Assembly: GCA_910587595.1 (NCBI GenBank)
Contig: CAJULQ010000003.1
Span: 1-64,000 of the forward strand
Direction of reading: 5' to 3'
Source: an uncultured Christensenellaceae bacterium
GTDB lineage: Bacteria > Bacillota > Clostridia > Christensenellales > Pumilibacteraceae
Length of the DNA stretch: 64,000 nt
The first letter of the stretch is position 1; every line of letters begins with the position of its first letter. The notes under the pieces were generated by a model. It did no database searches. It was not told the origin of the DNA and saw only the letters and a list, made by a program, of their open reading frames with translations. This document shows positions 1 to 10,700 of the stretch, piece by piece. The position numbers and the translations under genes are program-made.

Positions 1-48
1 TAACGTCTTGTTATGAGATTGGACTTGATGAGATAGGTCAAGAGGAGT

Positions 49-101
49 CTGACAGACAGATAATTCCTGCATAGGGTAAATCTGTTTGTCAGGCTTTTTT
101 T
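49..101 (+). terminator. Intrinsic terminator or attenuator 1
   Basis: A 13-bp stem (49-61 with 80-92, one G-T pair) is followed by GC and seven T. It probably ends a gene lying left of the window, or acts as a leader attenuator for the sigma-like gene at 221. Confidence 0.7.
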
Positions 102-115
102 GATGCCGTTTATTT

Positions 116-154
116 CCCGATTGCTTGGAGTTATCCGCGTAGTCGGGCTTTTTT
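116..154 (+). terminator. Terminator-like hairpin 2
   Basis: A short stem (CCCGAT at 116-121 with GTCGGG at 142-147) is followed by C and six T (149-154). It is weaker than the hairpin at 49-101 but has the same layout, giving two terminator-like elements in tandem before the first gene. Nothing coding is seen in 1-220. Confidence 0.35.
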
Positions 155-220
155 CATTAGGGCGAAATCGTCCGATTGCGATTTTCAAAAACAAAAATCA
201 AAAATCGGAGGATTTCAAAA

Positions 221-1072
221 ATGGAAAACAAGAACAAAACACGAACTCTCAAGATCAGAGGGCAAGAAGTAGAGGTCAGTGAAGAAGTGTATCGCGCATA
301 CATTCGCCCGATAAGAGCGGAACAGCGCAGGAAACGCCGCGAATGGAAATGCAGGAAGTTAAGCGAAACGGGCGGGTATTATGTGTGCTGCAAAGAACGG
401 TGCGAAAGCTGTCCGTATTATCTTGCAGGAAATTCCGCATTAGGTAACGTAACGTCGTTGGATAAGCGCGTTGATTGCGAAGTGGAAATCGAGGATAGGC
501 AATCCGATGTGGAAGCCAATTACATAGAACAAGAAACCATAAAAGAAGAATACGCAAATCTTCACGCCGCTATCGCGACGCTTACGCCGCGACAGCAAGA
601 AATAGTGCGACTGATTTATTTTGAGGGGAAAACGCAGGAAGAAGTAAGGTTGCATTTAGGTATTGCAAAATCGACAATGACCGAAGCCGTGCAAAGAATA
701 CATAACGCATTAAGAAAATTTTTAGAAAAAATAAATAATTTTCATTTAGACCCCGAACTTTTCAAATCTCGTGTCCTTGTTAAGGTGAAAGGGATAGTTA
801 AATCTCTTTTGCAGGAGGACAGAACAATGAAGTTAATAAAAGAGCAGTTTGAAAATTTTTCCCACGAACAGGGATACGAGAGCGGCGCTGAGCTTTTCGA
901 TGAATTGGGCTTAAATCGCTCGGCATACGAACATTTCCGCAAAGAAGTGCCTATCGGCAAGGAAGCATTAAGAACTCAGTGTTGGGAATTAGAATCGGCA
1001 GAAGTAATGGACTTTGTATCGCTTACGGAAATCGAACGCGATAAGTACAGAGTTATCTTGGAGCAGTTTTGA
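221..1072 (+). CDS. Sigma-70 region 4-like regulator with C-terminal ICE regulator domain
   Basis: This 283-residue protein starts at the ATG at 221, nine bases after a CGGAGGA ribosome site at 206-212; an upstream in-frame ATG at 176 has no such site. Residues about 40-70 hold a Cys cluster (WKC...YVCCKERCESCPYY). Residues about 120-170 form a sigma region 4 helix-turn-helix (TPRQQEIVRLIYFEGKTQEE...). The last 81 residues look like the small regulators of conjugative elements (EQGYESGAELFDELGLNRSAYE). An internal ATG at 827 with its own GGAGG site suggests this tail is also made alone. It probably regulates the element, as first gene of the rightward block. Whether it acts as a true sigma factor cannot be told. 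Confidence 0.7.
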   Translation: MENKNKTRTLKIRGQEVEVSEEVYRAYIRPIRAEQRRKRREWKCRKLSETGGYYVCCKERCESCPYYLAGNSALGNVTSLDKRVDCEVEIEDRQSDVEANYIEQETIKEEYANLHAAIATLTPRQQEIVRLIYFEGKTQEEVRLHLGIAKSTMTEAVQRIHNALRKFLEKINNFHLDPELFKSRVLVKVKGIVKSLLQEDRTMKLIKEQFENFSHEQGYESGAELFDELGLNRSAYEHFRKEVPIGKEALRTQCWELESAEVMDFVSLTEIERDKYRVILEQF

Positions 1073-1073
1073 T

Positions 1074-1397
1074 ATGACCGAAAAACAAAAAGGTTACTCG
1101 CTCAAAAAACGTGAGCTAAAAGATTGGATATACGACAACGGTAAAACGCAACCGTATATGGCGCGTAAGCTCGGTATTACGAAACCCGAATTACAGCGTA
1201 AGCTCAATAATCACGAACTGTTCGATGAAGAACAGATACGAAGTCTTGTATATCTTGTCGGCGCGAAAGCGGCAATCAACATAATTTATTTTCCCACGAT
1301 AAAAGAAAAGCGCAGGGTATGGCGAAAGACCTTCGGGCGAAAACGGAAAAAGGAGGGCAATACAAATGAGCGACACGAAAAGGTTGACCAATCGTAA
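1074..1397 (+). CDS. Small helix-turn-helix DNA-binding protein
   Basis: This 107-residue basic protein starts at the ATG at 1074, overlapping the previous stop (TGATATG), with TTGGAG at 1058-1063. The middle (NGKTQPYMARKLGITKPELQRKLNN) looks like a Cro/XRE-type helix-turn-helix. The end is rich in Lys and Arg and overlaps the next gene by 32 bases, so the two are translationally coupled. It probably is an auxiliary regulator of the element; the target is unknown. Confidence 0.6.
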   Translation: MTEKQKGYSLKKRELKDWIYDNGKTQPYMARKLGITKPELQRKLNNHELFDEEQIRSLVYLVGAKAAINIIYFPTIKEKRRVWRKTFGRKRKKEGNTNERHEKVDQS

Positions 1398-4300
1398 CGA
1401 GCAAATAGCGGCTATGCTTGCGGACGGAGAACAGCTTAAAAACTTCTACCGTTTTATCGCGCAAAACCCGCATATCAACTTGCACGACGCTTGTCAGATA
1501 ATCATAAAACGCCCGAACGCAACGGTATGCTTTTCGTTTAACGAATGGGCGGCTATGGATCGGCGCGTTACAAAAGGAAGAAAAGGTATAGCGTATTACG
1601 ATAACGACGGTTACAAGCAATTCGTTTTCGATGCAAACGATACGCATGGAGATAATCGGTACTCGCGCCCCATACTTCCTATGAAACGCTTGCTTGGCGG
1701 CTTGGACGAACTTAACGGGACGGACTTGGCAACGGACGAACAAAGCGATTACCGTAAGATACATAAAGGCGTACAGCTTTACTTACAGGAACAGGACAGC
1801 TTATCGGGCGATACGGAAAGGGACAAATTGCTTGTTGACGGAGTAACGTTTTCGTTGTATGCAAGAACGGGCTTCCCTAAAAGCGCAAGTATCAATATGC
1901 ACGGACTTCCGTATTCCTATTCCGAAAACGCGGCGTTCGTAAAAGACGTATATATTCTGACGGACAGCTTAACACAGGACATAGAAGAAGCATACGCCCA
2001 AAGCCGCGCAGAAGTAAAAGTGATAGACGATACGGAAGAAGATGCGATTTCGGACGAGCCTATTATTTTTGTCGGACAGACGGAAAAGGTTGAAGAAGAA
2101 CATTTGGCGGCGGAAGAACCGAAGCATCCTATGTATCCGTACTACAAGCGGTATATGGACGCGCAGAAGCAATATCCGCAAGCAATCGTGTTTATGCGCT
2201 TGGGCGATTTTTACGAAATGCTTGGGGATAGCGCGGTTATAGCGTCGAAAACATTGGATTTAACGCTTACGGGGCGCGACGTAGGTTTGCCCGAAAGAGT
2301 GGCTATGTGCGGTGTGCCGTATCACGCGATGGATAAGTATTTGGACAAAATGCTTGAATCCCGCGGCGTAGTCTTGATAGAGCCGGACAAAGAGCCTATC
2401 TATGTTCTATCTCACGCGGAAGCTCTCGGACAGAGTGCGGAAGCGGAAAAAGAAAATGTAAAGCCGAAGATAACGGAAATACCCGATGACGAGCCAACGC
2501 CGTTTGATGACGGACAGTCCCAAGCGGAAGATTGGCGAAGCGAGCTTATAGCCGAGCTTGACGAAACAGACGACGAACAGACGGAAGATTACGCCGAGCT
2601 TGAAGATGAGGAAGAATCGGGCGATGGCTTTGACGATAGCGAACCCGCCGAACAGGACGAGGTAGACGATTCGGACGAGCCGACCGAACAGCCGAAAGAT
2701 AAAGTCAAATCCACGCCGAAAAAGGGCGAAAAGGGCATAAAAGAGCGTAAGCGCAAAGAAAAGCCGCAACTGTCTATGTTCGATTTGCTCAATCCGCAGG
2801 AGAAGTCGCGGTTAGAGCAAATAATAGAAATAGAGCTAAAATACGGCAGCGGCGTACAACACGGTAAATTCCGCATTTTCGATAAGTACAACGAAAACCC
2901 GTCGGAAAAGGCATTTGCGGCATTTTTGAAAGGCGAGTACGGTTGGGGCGGACACAGTGGTCATGGCGGTACTTGTCAAGACCATAGTCAAAAGGGTATA
3001 AAGATTTATTTGCTTGGCGAGAAGGGCGAGGAACTTGAACAGGCTTTTTTGAAATGGCCCGAAGTTGCAAATCGTATTGCCGACCTTATAGACGATGACA
3101 ATTATCTTTCCGAACAGGAAAAGATGCAGTACGTTAAATATAAGGAAGAACAAAATCGCTTACGCGAACAGCGTTTGGAGCAAGAGCGGCGTAGAAATAA
3201 GTTTATCGAAAAGGTATTAACGTCAGAGCCGAGAGAGCGAAAAGAACGGATAGCGGAAGTCTATCATAATGCCGAAAGTACGGAAGAATTTATAAGTTTT
3301 GTCAAGCAAGAATACGGTGCGTATACGACCAAAGAGATTGACGGACAAATCGTTGTTATCAACGATTACGGTGTGTTTGTATCCGAAAACGGCGACAGCA
3401 GCGATATGTCAAGCAGATACTCGGTAAGTTGGGCAGACTTGGAAAAAAAGTTTGCGTCGCTTATTGAAGCAAACAATTATGTCGAGCCGTTGCCGCAGGA
3501 AGAAGTGATAAGCGATTTGGATGCGGAAAAAGATGACGATTGGGACGCACTGATCGACGCACGAATATTAAAACCCGCAGAGTCCGAACAAGCCAACGAA
3601 GAAAACGGAAGCGAAAACACCGACTTAAACGGCGTATTAGACCAAACCGAGCTTGGCGGCGCAAAGACAAGATTTCGTAATAACGTAGCGGCAATCAGGC
3701 TCGTCAGCAGACTGTACGCCGAAAACCGCAATCCTACGGAAACAGAGAAAAAAGTGCTGTCGCAGTTTGTCGGTTGGGGCGGCTTATCACAAGCGTTCGA
3801 CGAAAACAACGAAGGTTGGAAAAAGGAATACGTTGAACTGAAAGGCTTGTTATCCACGGAAGATTACGAGCAAGCAAGAAGCAGTACGCTAAACGCCTAC
3901 TATACGGCAAAGGACGTTATCGGCGGTATCTATGTAGCTCTTGACCGTTTCGGAGTAAAGGGCAATAACCGCATACTTGAACCGTCAATGGGAACGGGCA
4001 ATTTCTTCGGTTTTATGCCGCAGAAGATAGCGGACGGCAGCAGACTGTACGGCGTAGAGCTTGACAACCTTACGGGCAGAATTGCGGCGAAATTGTATCC
4101 GCAAGCGAACGTGCAGATAAAAGGCTTCGAGGACACGAGCTTCCCCGACAATAAATTCGATATTGTTGTGGGCAACGTACCGTTCGGCGGTTACGGCGTA
4201 GCGGACAGCGCGTATAACCGTTATAACTTCAAGGTACACGATTATTTTCTTGCCAAGTCCATTGACAAAGTAAAGCCGAACGGCATTGTTGCAATCGTAA

Positions 4301-4677
4301 CGAGCAAAGGCACTATGGACAAGCTCAACCCTTCGGCAAGGAAATACGTTGCCGAACGCGCCGAGCTTTTGGGCGCGATCAGACTGCCGAACACGGCGTT
4401 CAAACAGACGGCGGGAACGGAAGCGGTAGCGGACATTCTGTTCTTCCGTAAACGCACGGAAAAAATCAATGCCGATACGGAAAACATAGAGTGGCTCGGC
4501 ACGGGCAAGACAGACGAAGGGTACGAAATAAATAATTACTTTATCAAGCACCCCGAAATGATACTCGGCACGCTTGCGGAAGAAACGGGACTGTACGGCG
4601 GTAAAGATATAACGGTAAAACCCGACGGGCGCGAACTGTCGGAAGCGATTACGGAAGCCGTAAAGAACTTGCCGTAG
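1366..4677 (+). CDS. Polyvalent ICE protein, N-terminal part: MutS-I-like domain and adenine methylase, ends at in-frame TAG
   Basis: These 1103 residues are the front of a polyvalent protein of the kind that large conjugative elements deliver or use with their DNA. Residues 1-190 resemble the ArdC/LPD entry region. Residues about 255-343 match MutS domain I (IVFMRLGDFYEMLGDSA, then CGVPYHAMDKYL). An acidic low-complexity linker follows (about 385-465). Near 525 is a His/Cys patch (GGHSGHGGTCQDH). Residues about 865-1000 form an N6-adenine methylase fold with motif I (LEPSMGTGNFFG) and an NPPF-like NVPFG. The start has AAGGAGG nine bases upstream. The frame ends at TAG 4675-4677, but the same frame stays open to 12552, so this looks like one gene broken, or read through, at that codon. 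Confidence 0.8.
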   Translation: MSDTKRLTNRNEQIAAMLADGEQLKNFYRFIAQNPHINLHDACQIIIKRPNATVCFSFNEWAAMDRRVTKGRKGIAYYDNDGYKQFVFDANDTHGDNRYSRPILPMKRLLGGLDELNGTDLATDEQSDYRKIHKGVQLYLQEQDSLSGDTERDKLLVDGVTFSLYARTGFPKSASINMHGLPYSYSENAAFVKDVYILTDSLTQDIEEAYAQSRAEVKVIDDTEEDAISDEPIIFVGQTEKVEEEHLAAEEPKHPMYPYYKRYMDAQKQYPQAIVFMRLGDFYEMLGDSAVIASKTLDLTLTGRDVGLPERVAMCGVPYHAMDKYLDKMLESRGVVLIEPDKEPIYVLSHAEALGQSAEAEKENVKPKITEIPDDEPTPFDDGQSQAEDWRSELIAELDETDDEQTEDYAELEDEEESGDGFDDSEPAEQDEVDDSDEPTEQPKDKVKSTPKKGEKGIKERKRKEKPQLSMFDLLNPQEKSRLEQIIEIELKYGSGVQHGKFRIFDKYNENPSEKAFAAFLKGEYGWGGHSGHGGTCQDHSQKGIKIYLLGEKGEELEQAFLKWPEVANRIADLIDDDNYLSEQEKMQYVKYKEEQNRLREQRLEQERRRNKFIEKVLTSEPRERKERIAEVYHNAESTEEFISFVKQEYGAYTTKEIDGQIVVINDYGVFVSENGDSSDMSSRYSVSWADLEKKFASLIEANNYVEPLPQEEVISDLDAEKDDDWDALIDARILKPAESEQANEENGSENTDLNGVLDQTELGGAKTRFRNNVAAIRLVSRLYAENRNPTETEKKVLSQFVGWGGLSQAFDENNEGWKKEYVELKGLLSTEDYEQARSSTLNAYYTAKDVIGGIYVALDRFGVKGNNRILEPSMGTGNFFGFMPQKIADGSRLYGVELDNLTGRIAAKLYPQANVQIKGFEDTSFPDNKFDIVVGNVPFGGYGVADSAYNRYNFKVHDYFLAKSIDKVKPNGIVAIVTSKGTMDKLNPSARKYVAERAELLGAIRLPNTAFKQTAGTEAVADILFFRKRTEKINADTENIEWLGTGKTDEGYEINNYFIKHPEMILGTLAEETGLYGGKDITVKPDGRELSEAITEAVKNLP
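4675..4677 (+). other. In-frame amber codon splitting the polyvalent gene
   Basis: TAG interrupts an otherwise continuous frame from 1366 to 12552. The next codons read GFYLSAENEPIEDEKEVDYN, which looks coding. No ribosome site precedes the first ATG after it (4747). A CAG to TAG change would explain it. Confidence 0.85.
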
Positions 4678-4746
4678 GGCTTTTATCTATCAGCCGAAAA
4701 CGAGCCTATCGAGGACGAAAAAGAAGTTGACTACAACGTAAAACCT

Positions 4747-7700
4747 ATGTGTTACAAAGCGGACAGCGGCAGACTGTATATGCGCGTAGGCGACGAAATG
4801 GTAGAGCAGCGCATACCAGCTTTCCCCAAAGACGCATATCAGCGTTTGCAGGGAATGATAGCATTGCGCGAAGAATTGCACAAAATCTTGGACATTCAGA
4901 TAAAAGGTTGTTCGGACGAAGCGTTGCAGGAAGAACAAAAGCGGCTTAACGGTATGTATGATTCGTTCGTCAAAAAGTACGGCGAAGTGAATAGCCAGAC
5001 GAACACGCGATTATTCAAGGACGACGGCGACGCGGCGTTATTGTTTGCTTGCGAGGACATAGACAAGGAAACAAAAAAGGTAAGCAAAGCGGAAATATTC
5101 TACAAGCGCACCATACGCCCGTATATCGTACCCACTAACACGGACGATTGCTTTGAGGCCTTGCAGATAAGTAAAAACGAGCGCGGCAGAGCGGATATAG
5201 CGTACATCGAGGAGCTAACGGGTAAGGACTACGATACCGTATTGTTCGAGCTTGGCGACAGCGTGTTCCGCAACCCGAAAACCGTAAAGCCGGACGATAA
5301 ATATTCGGGCTTTGAAACAGCCGAAGAATATCTTTCAGGCAGAGTCGCGGATAAGCTCGGCGAAGCGGAATATTACGCCGGAAATAATCCCGAATACAAG
5401 CGCAACGTAGCGGCGTTAGAGCAAGTACAGCCCACGCCCGTAACCGCAAGCGAGATTTCGGTGCGGCTCGGCGCTACGTGGATAGACAAGGAATACTATC
5501 AAGATTTTTATTGCGAGCTTGTAGGCGTTCGTTGGTGGGACAGAGGCGACGTAAATCTTTATTATAACCCGTTCGACAGCAGTTGGCGTTTAGACCAAAA
5601 AGACAGCGTTCGCCACAATACGCAGATGAAGCAAAAAGAGGTGTTCGGCACGAAACGCGCCCCCGCGTACAGGCTTTTCATAGACGCTATGAATATGCGG
5701 GCAACCACGATCTACGACACGGTGGTGGACGAAAACGGTAATGAGCGCAGGGTGGTCAATCAACCCGAAACAATAGCGGCAAGGGAAAAGCAAAACCGAA
5801 TCAAAGAGCTTTTCGCGACGTGGATATACGCAAAACCAAAACGCCGAGAAGAATTGGAAGCGACGTACAACAGCCTATTCAACAAAATCAAATTGCCGAG
5901 CTATGACGGGAGTTATCTCAAATTCCCCGAAATGAACCCCGCAATAGAACTGAATCCACACCAAAAGAATGCCGTACACCGTATCATATCGAGTCCCGAC
6001 AGTACGCTTTTGCACCACGTCGTGGGAAGCGGCAAGACGTATACGATGGTCGCTTCGATAATGAAAATGCGGCAGCTCGGCATTTGTAATAAAGCAATGG
6101 TCGCCGTGCCTAACCACTTGGTAGAACAATGGGCGGGCGAGTGGCGCAAGCTGTATCCGAACGCCAAAATTCTTGTTGCAACCAAAGAGGACTTGGAAAA
6201 GGACAATCGTCAAAAGTTTGTGAGTAAAGTTGCGTTCGGCGATTGGGACGGAATCATCATCGCACAGTCGAGCTTTGCGAAAATACCCGTATCGCAGAAT
6301 CGGCAGATAAAAAAGCTGCGCGAGGAAATAAAGCTCATCGAAGAAACGGTAGAGCGGCAATGGATGGAAAACGGTATGCCGCGCGGCGCGGTCAAGAACT
6401 TGGAGCGTATCAAAAAGAGCCGTGAAGCAATGCTCAAAAAGCTGATGGACGGGAACAAGAAAGACGACGTACTGACCTTCGAGAACTTAGGTATAGACTA
6501 TCTCTACATAGACGAAGCGCACTACTACAAGAACTTGTACCTGTTCACGAAGATGAACAACGTGGCGGGCGTATCGAACGCGGCAAGCGCAAGGGCGAGC
6601 GATATAAAGCTCAAATGCGAATACTTGCAAGAGCTTCACGGCAGCGATAGGGGTATAGTATTCGGCACGGGAACGCCTATAAGCAATTCGATGTCGGAAA
6701 TGTACACAATGCAGAACTATTTGCAACCGAAAGCGTTGGCGGCAAGCGGTATTACGTTCTTCGACGGGTGGGCAGCCGATTTCGGCGAAACGACAACGAG
6801 TATGGAATTAAGCCCAAGCGGTCAAGGTTACAGGGCGAGAACAAGGTTTGCAAAGTTTACGAACCTACCCGAACTACTGACAATGTACCGTAGCTTTGCT
6901 GACGTGCAGACAGCGGACATGGTAAAGCTGAACGTACCCGAAGCGGAAAAGCACGTTATCAATTTGAAGCCGAGCGATACGGTAATCGCGCTCGCGGAGC
7001 AAATCGCCGAACGTGCCGACAAGATACATCAAGGCTTGGTCAGTCCGTATGAGGACAATATGCTCAAAATCACGTCGGACGGTAAAAAGCTCGCGTTGGA
7101 TCCGCGCTGTTTCGTACCCGAATCGGAGGACGAAGAAGGCAGCAAGCTCAACGTGGCTTCGGAGTACATACGCGAGATATGGGAGCGCACGTCGGATTTT
7201 AATGGAACGCAGATTGTGTTTTGCGATTTATCCACGCCGAAGAAACGGTTTGAGGACTATGAATACGGCACGGACTTCGACGCTTACAACGACTTGAAAT
7301 ATAAGCTCGTACAGCGCGGTATTCCCAAAGACGAGATAGCGTTTATTCACGACGCCAAAACAGACGAAGAAAAGCAAGACCTGTTCGATAAAGTCAATTC
7401 GGGCGCGATACGAATACTAATCGGCAGTACGGAAAAATGCGGCGCGGGAACGAACGTGCAAAAGCGGCTTGTGGCGTTACACCATTTGGACACGCCGTAC
7501 AGACCGAGCGATTTGGAACAGCGCGAGGGCAGAATTATCCGGCAAGGCAACGAAAACAAAAAGGTAGATATTTATACCTACGTTACCGAGCGCACGTTCG
7601 ACAGTTATTCCTATCAGATACTTGAAAATAAGCAAAAGTTCATATCGCAAATCAACAAGGGCGATTTGACGGTGCGCGAAGCGGAGGACATAGACGAAAC

Positions 7701-10700
7701 CACTTTGTCTTATGCCGAGATAAAAGCTATTACGGCGGCGAACCCGAAGATAAAGCGCAAAATGGAGGTCGACGCCGAGATAGCAAGACTTCGCGTTTTG
7801 GAGGGGCAGTATAAAAAGAATCTATACGAATTGCAGGACAAAATTCGTAAAGATTTCCCCGAAGATATACGCAAGCAGGAGCTTTTGATAGAGCGTGTAA
7901 CGCTTGACTTAATGCACTTGCAATCAAGTAAACCCGAAAATCCCGAAGCGTTTGAGATAAGCGTAAACGGTACGGTTTATACTGACAAGAAAGAGGGCGG
8001 GAAAGCTCTCACGGAAGCGTTGTATAAAAGTAAGCCCGAAACGGCAGTAGCGGAATATCGCGGCTTCAAAATAAGTATGAACCCCATAACCATACTCACG
8101 GCAACCGAGCGCGAAATAACGCTTACGGCGAACGGACAGTACACTTTGTCGATAGGCGAAAGTGCAAGCGGTAATCTGACGCGCTTGGAAAACTTTATAG
8201 AGGACTTCCCGAAGCGTAAAGAGCGGCTTGAAAACAGGCTGAAACAATTAAAAGACGATTTGGAGATTGCCAAAGAGCAAGTGGAAAAACCGTTTGAACA
8301 CAAGGAGCATTTGCTTGAACTTTTGAGCGAGCAAACGGAATTGAACGCCGAGCTTGACTTGGACAAAAAGGACGAGGTTATAGCGGGCGACGACGCTGAA
8401 ACGGACGATGACAATTACAGAGCGTTGCCCACGCAAAGGAACAATAAGGAGGACGATGACATCATAGACAAGGAAGATAAGACCGCGTTAATGCAGGTGG
8501 AGATACTTCCCGATTATTCCGTCGGTGCAAAAGATATGCACGAATACGGATATTTTTGGGACGGTATGTTGCCTATGCGAAAAGACGCGGCAAAGCGGGC
8601 ATTCGAGCGCGGAGTGCAAGTTTACATACTCGGAAAAGACGATACCGAAAGAGAAGCGGAGGTTATCACCGATTTCGAGGACGGACTGTTATTCGGCGTG
8701 GAAAAGCCCGTATGGAAAATGTATTTGGAATCTGAACACGGCAGAGCGTATATGGCAGCGCGTTCGCAGTTTGCGGAAGCTGCGGGAGTCGTTGCGTCGG
8801 GCGAGATGGATTCAATTGACGAGCGGTTCACGATAGACTTTATAGAAACGAACTACGAAGAACGCGCAGATTTGGACGATTATCTTGCGGAAAAGCCGAA
8901 TCCTACGGCAGAAGCGATGAAAGCATTTATGCCACAACTTATGGACGAATACACCGAACGCATTTGGCGCGACGAGCTGAAATACTACGGTTGGGACAAG
9001 GACTCGGTAAAACGCTCTATTGGAAATCACATCGAAAACGCGGAATTGAAAGTGGTGGCGCAGGAAATGGCGAAGATTACGTTCGACGCCGAAAAGGAAC
9101 TGAACATTATCTTGGGCGGCAAGACCGAACAGGAAATCGAGGATATGAGCTTGCCCGTATTTTCGGACGATCTGACCGTTGTAGAAAAAGAGCCGGCATA
9201 CTTGCTGAACGAAAGCAAAAGCGTAAAAAAGTATGCGGAAGGACTTATGCTTTTGCATAACAACGTAACAAGCGATTGGTACGTTATAAACGATACTTCT
9301 GCAAGAGGCAAGGACGGTAAAGAGCTTAAAGTTGGCGATACTACCGACGTAATGACGATACTTGCTTACAACGGTTTGTACGACGGAAATCCCTTGCGCG
9401 AGTTTAGGGACGGGAGAGAGGCGCGGAGCTATTTCGACGAAAAAGCAAAGGCAATCCGCGACGTGAGAATAAAATCGGCAAAGAACAATCCGCTTATCGT
9501 CGGCGGTGGCTCGGAGAGCGACAAAATCTTTGCGATTTTGGAAGATTATTGCGCCGGGTCGGAACGAATTTACGGTGGCACGACGGACTTAATCGACGTG
9601 CAAACATTAGCAAAAAACGCAAATTGCCCCGTCGAGAACGTAAAGGAGCTTATGGCAAGCTACGGCGCGAGGATAGAGGGCGACAATATATGGCTGAACG
9701 ACAGACTGCAAACGGAGCGGCGTGTTATCGCAAACAGACCTAATTTTTCGGAGTTCGTATCTCAACTTCGCAGTGAGTATTTTGCAAGAGCGGAAGCGGA
9801 GCGGCTTGCAAAGTCGGTATATTTGCAAACGGCGAAGTATGCCCACGCGCATAACGAAATGTCCAATTATCGTGAATCGCACAGGACGAATATGGAGTGC
9901 AAATTCGCAATCAACGGAGCGGTGAACGGCAATTACGACGGTATGCGTTTACAGAGTGGTTTCGAGGACGCGCTCATAGACAAATACGGTATGGAGCGCG
10001 TGGCGTTTATCGTAGCGACCACCATAAACGAACACGAGTGGGACGGGCGTTACAGTCGAGATAACAAAGAATGGGCGAGAACGATTCCTATGTCGGAAAG
10101 CGAGGACGAACGCCGCGATTGCTGTTTAAGCGTTCACCCCGCGATATTGGACGGTTTTGCGGATAGAATACGCGATAGGCAAGTGATTCTATACGCGACC
10201 GTCCAAGAAGAAAACGAGGACAGTCTACCCGTTTTCAATGCCTACGCATTGAACAAGAAAAGCGGCGAAGTCGTTTATCTGGAAGGAGATTACGGCTCGG
10301 ATATAGCTTTGCAAGCTACGGTGGATTATAATGCGGCAACCGTCAATGAATATAAAGGTTATTCGTTCAAGCGCATCGAGCCGCAAGAGCTTTATAAAAT
10401 CAGCGAAAGAATCAAGGCAAAAAAACAAGAAAAGGAGAAAGAAATGGCACAGGACAAATACAAAAACTTTACCGCAAGAGGCGATAAGGTATTAAGCATT
10501 GTAAAAGATAGGGACGACAGGAATATCGCTATTATACAGCGCAAAAACGATTTTGTTGTCGCGGCGCGTTACGACACGACGGACGGAACGTGGGGACAGG
10601 GTACATACGATTTCAAAACGCTTGAAGCCGCCGAGCAGTACAGAACGGAAAAATACAGCTTCGAGAATACGAGCGACACCGTAGATAAGAAATGGCTTAC

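Noticed and set aside
176..220. Start of the sigma-like gene at ATG 176
   Set aside because: It has no ribosome site, whereas the ATG at 221 has one at good spacing.
4675..4677. Genome-wide recoding of TAG
   Set aside because: Several intact genes in both ICE and chromosome end with TAG (for example 15659-15661, 40326-40328, 48476-48478), so TAG works as a stop here.
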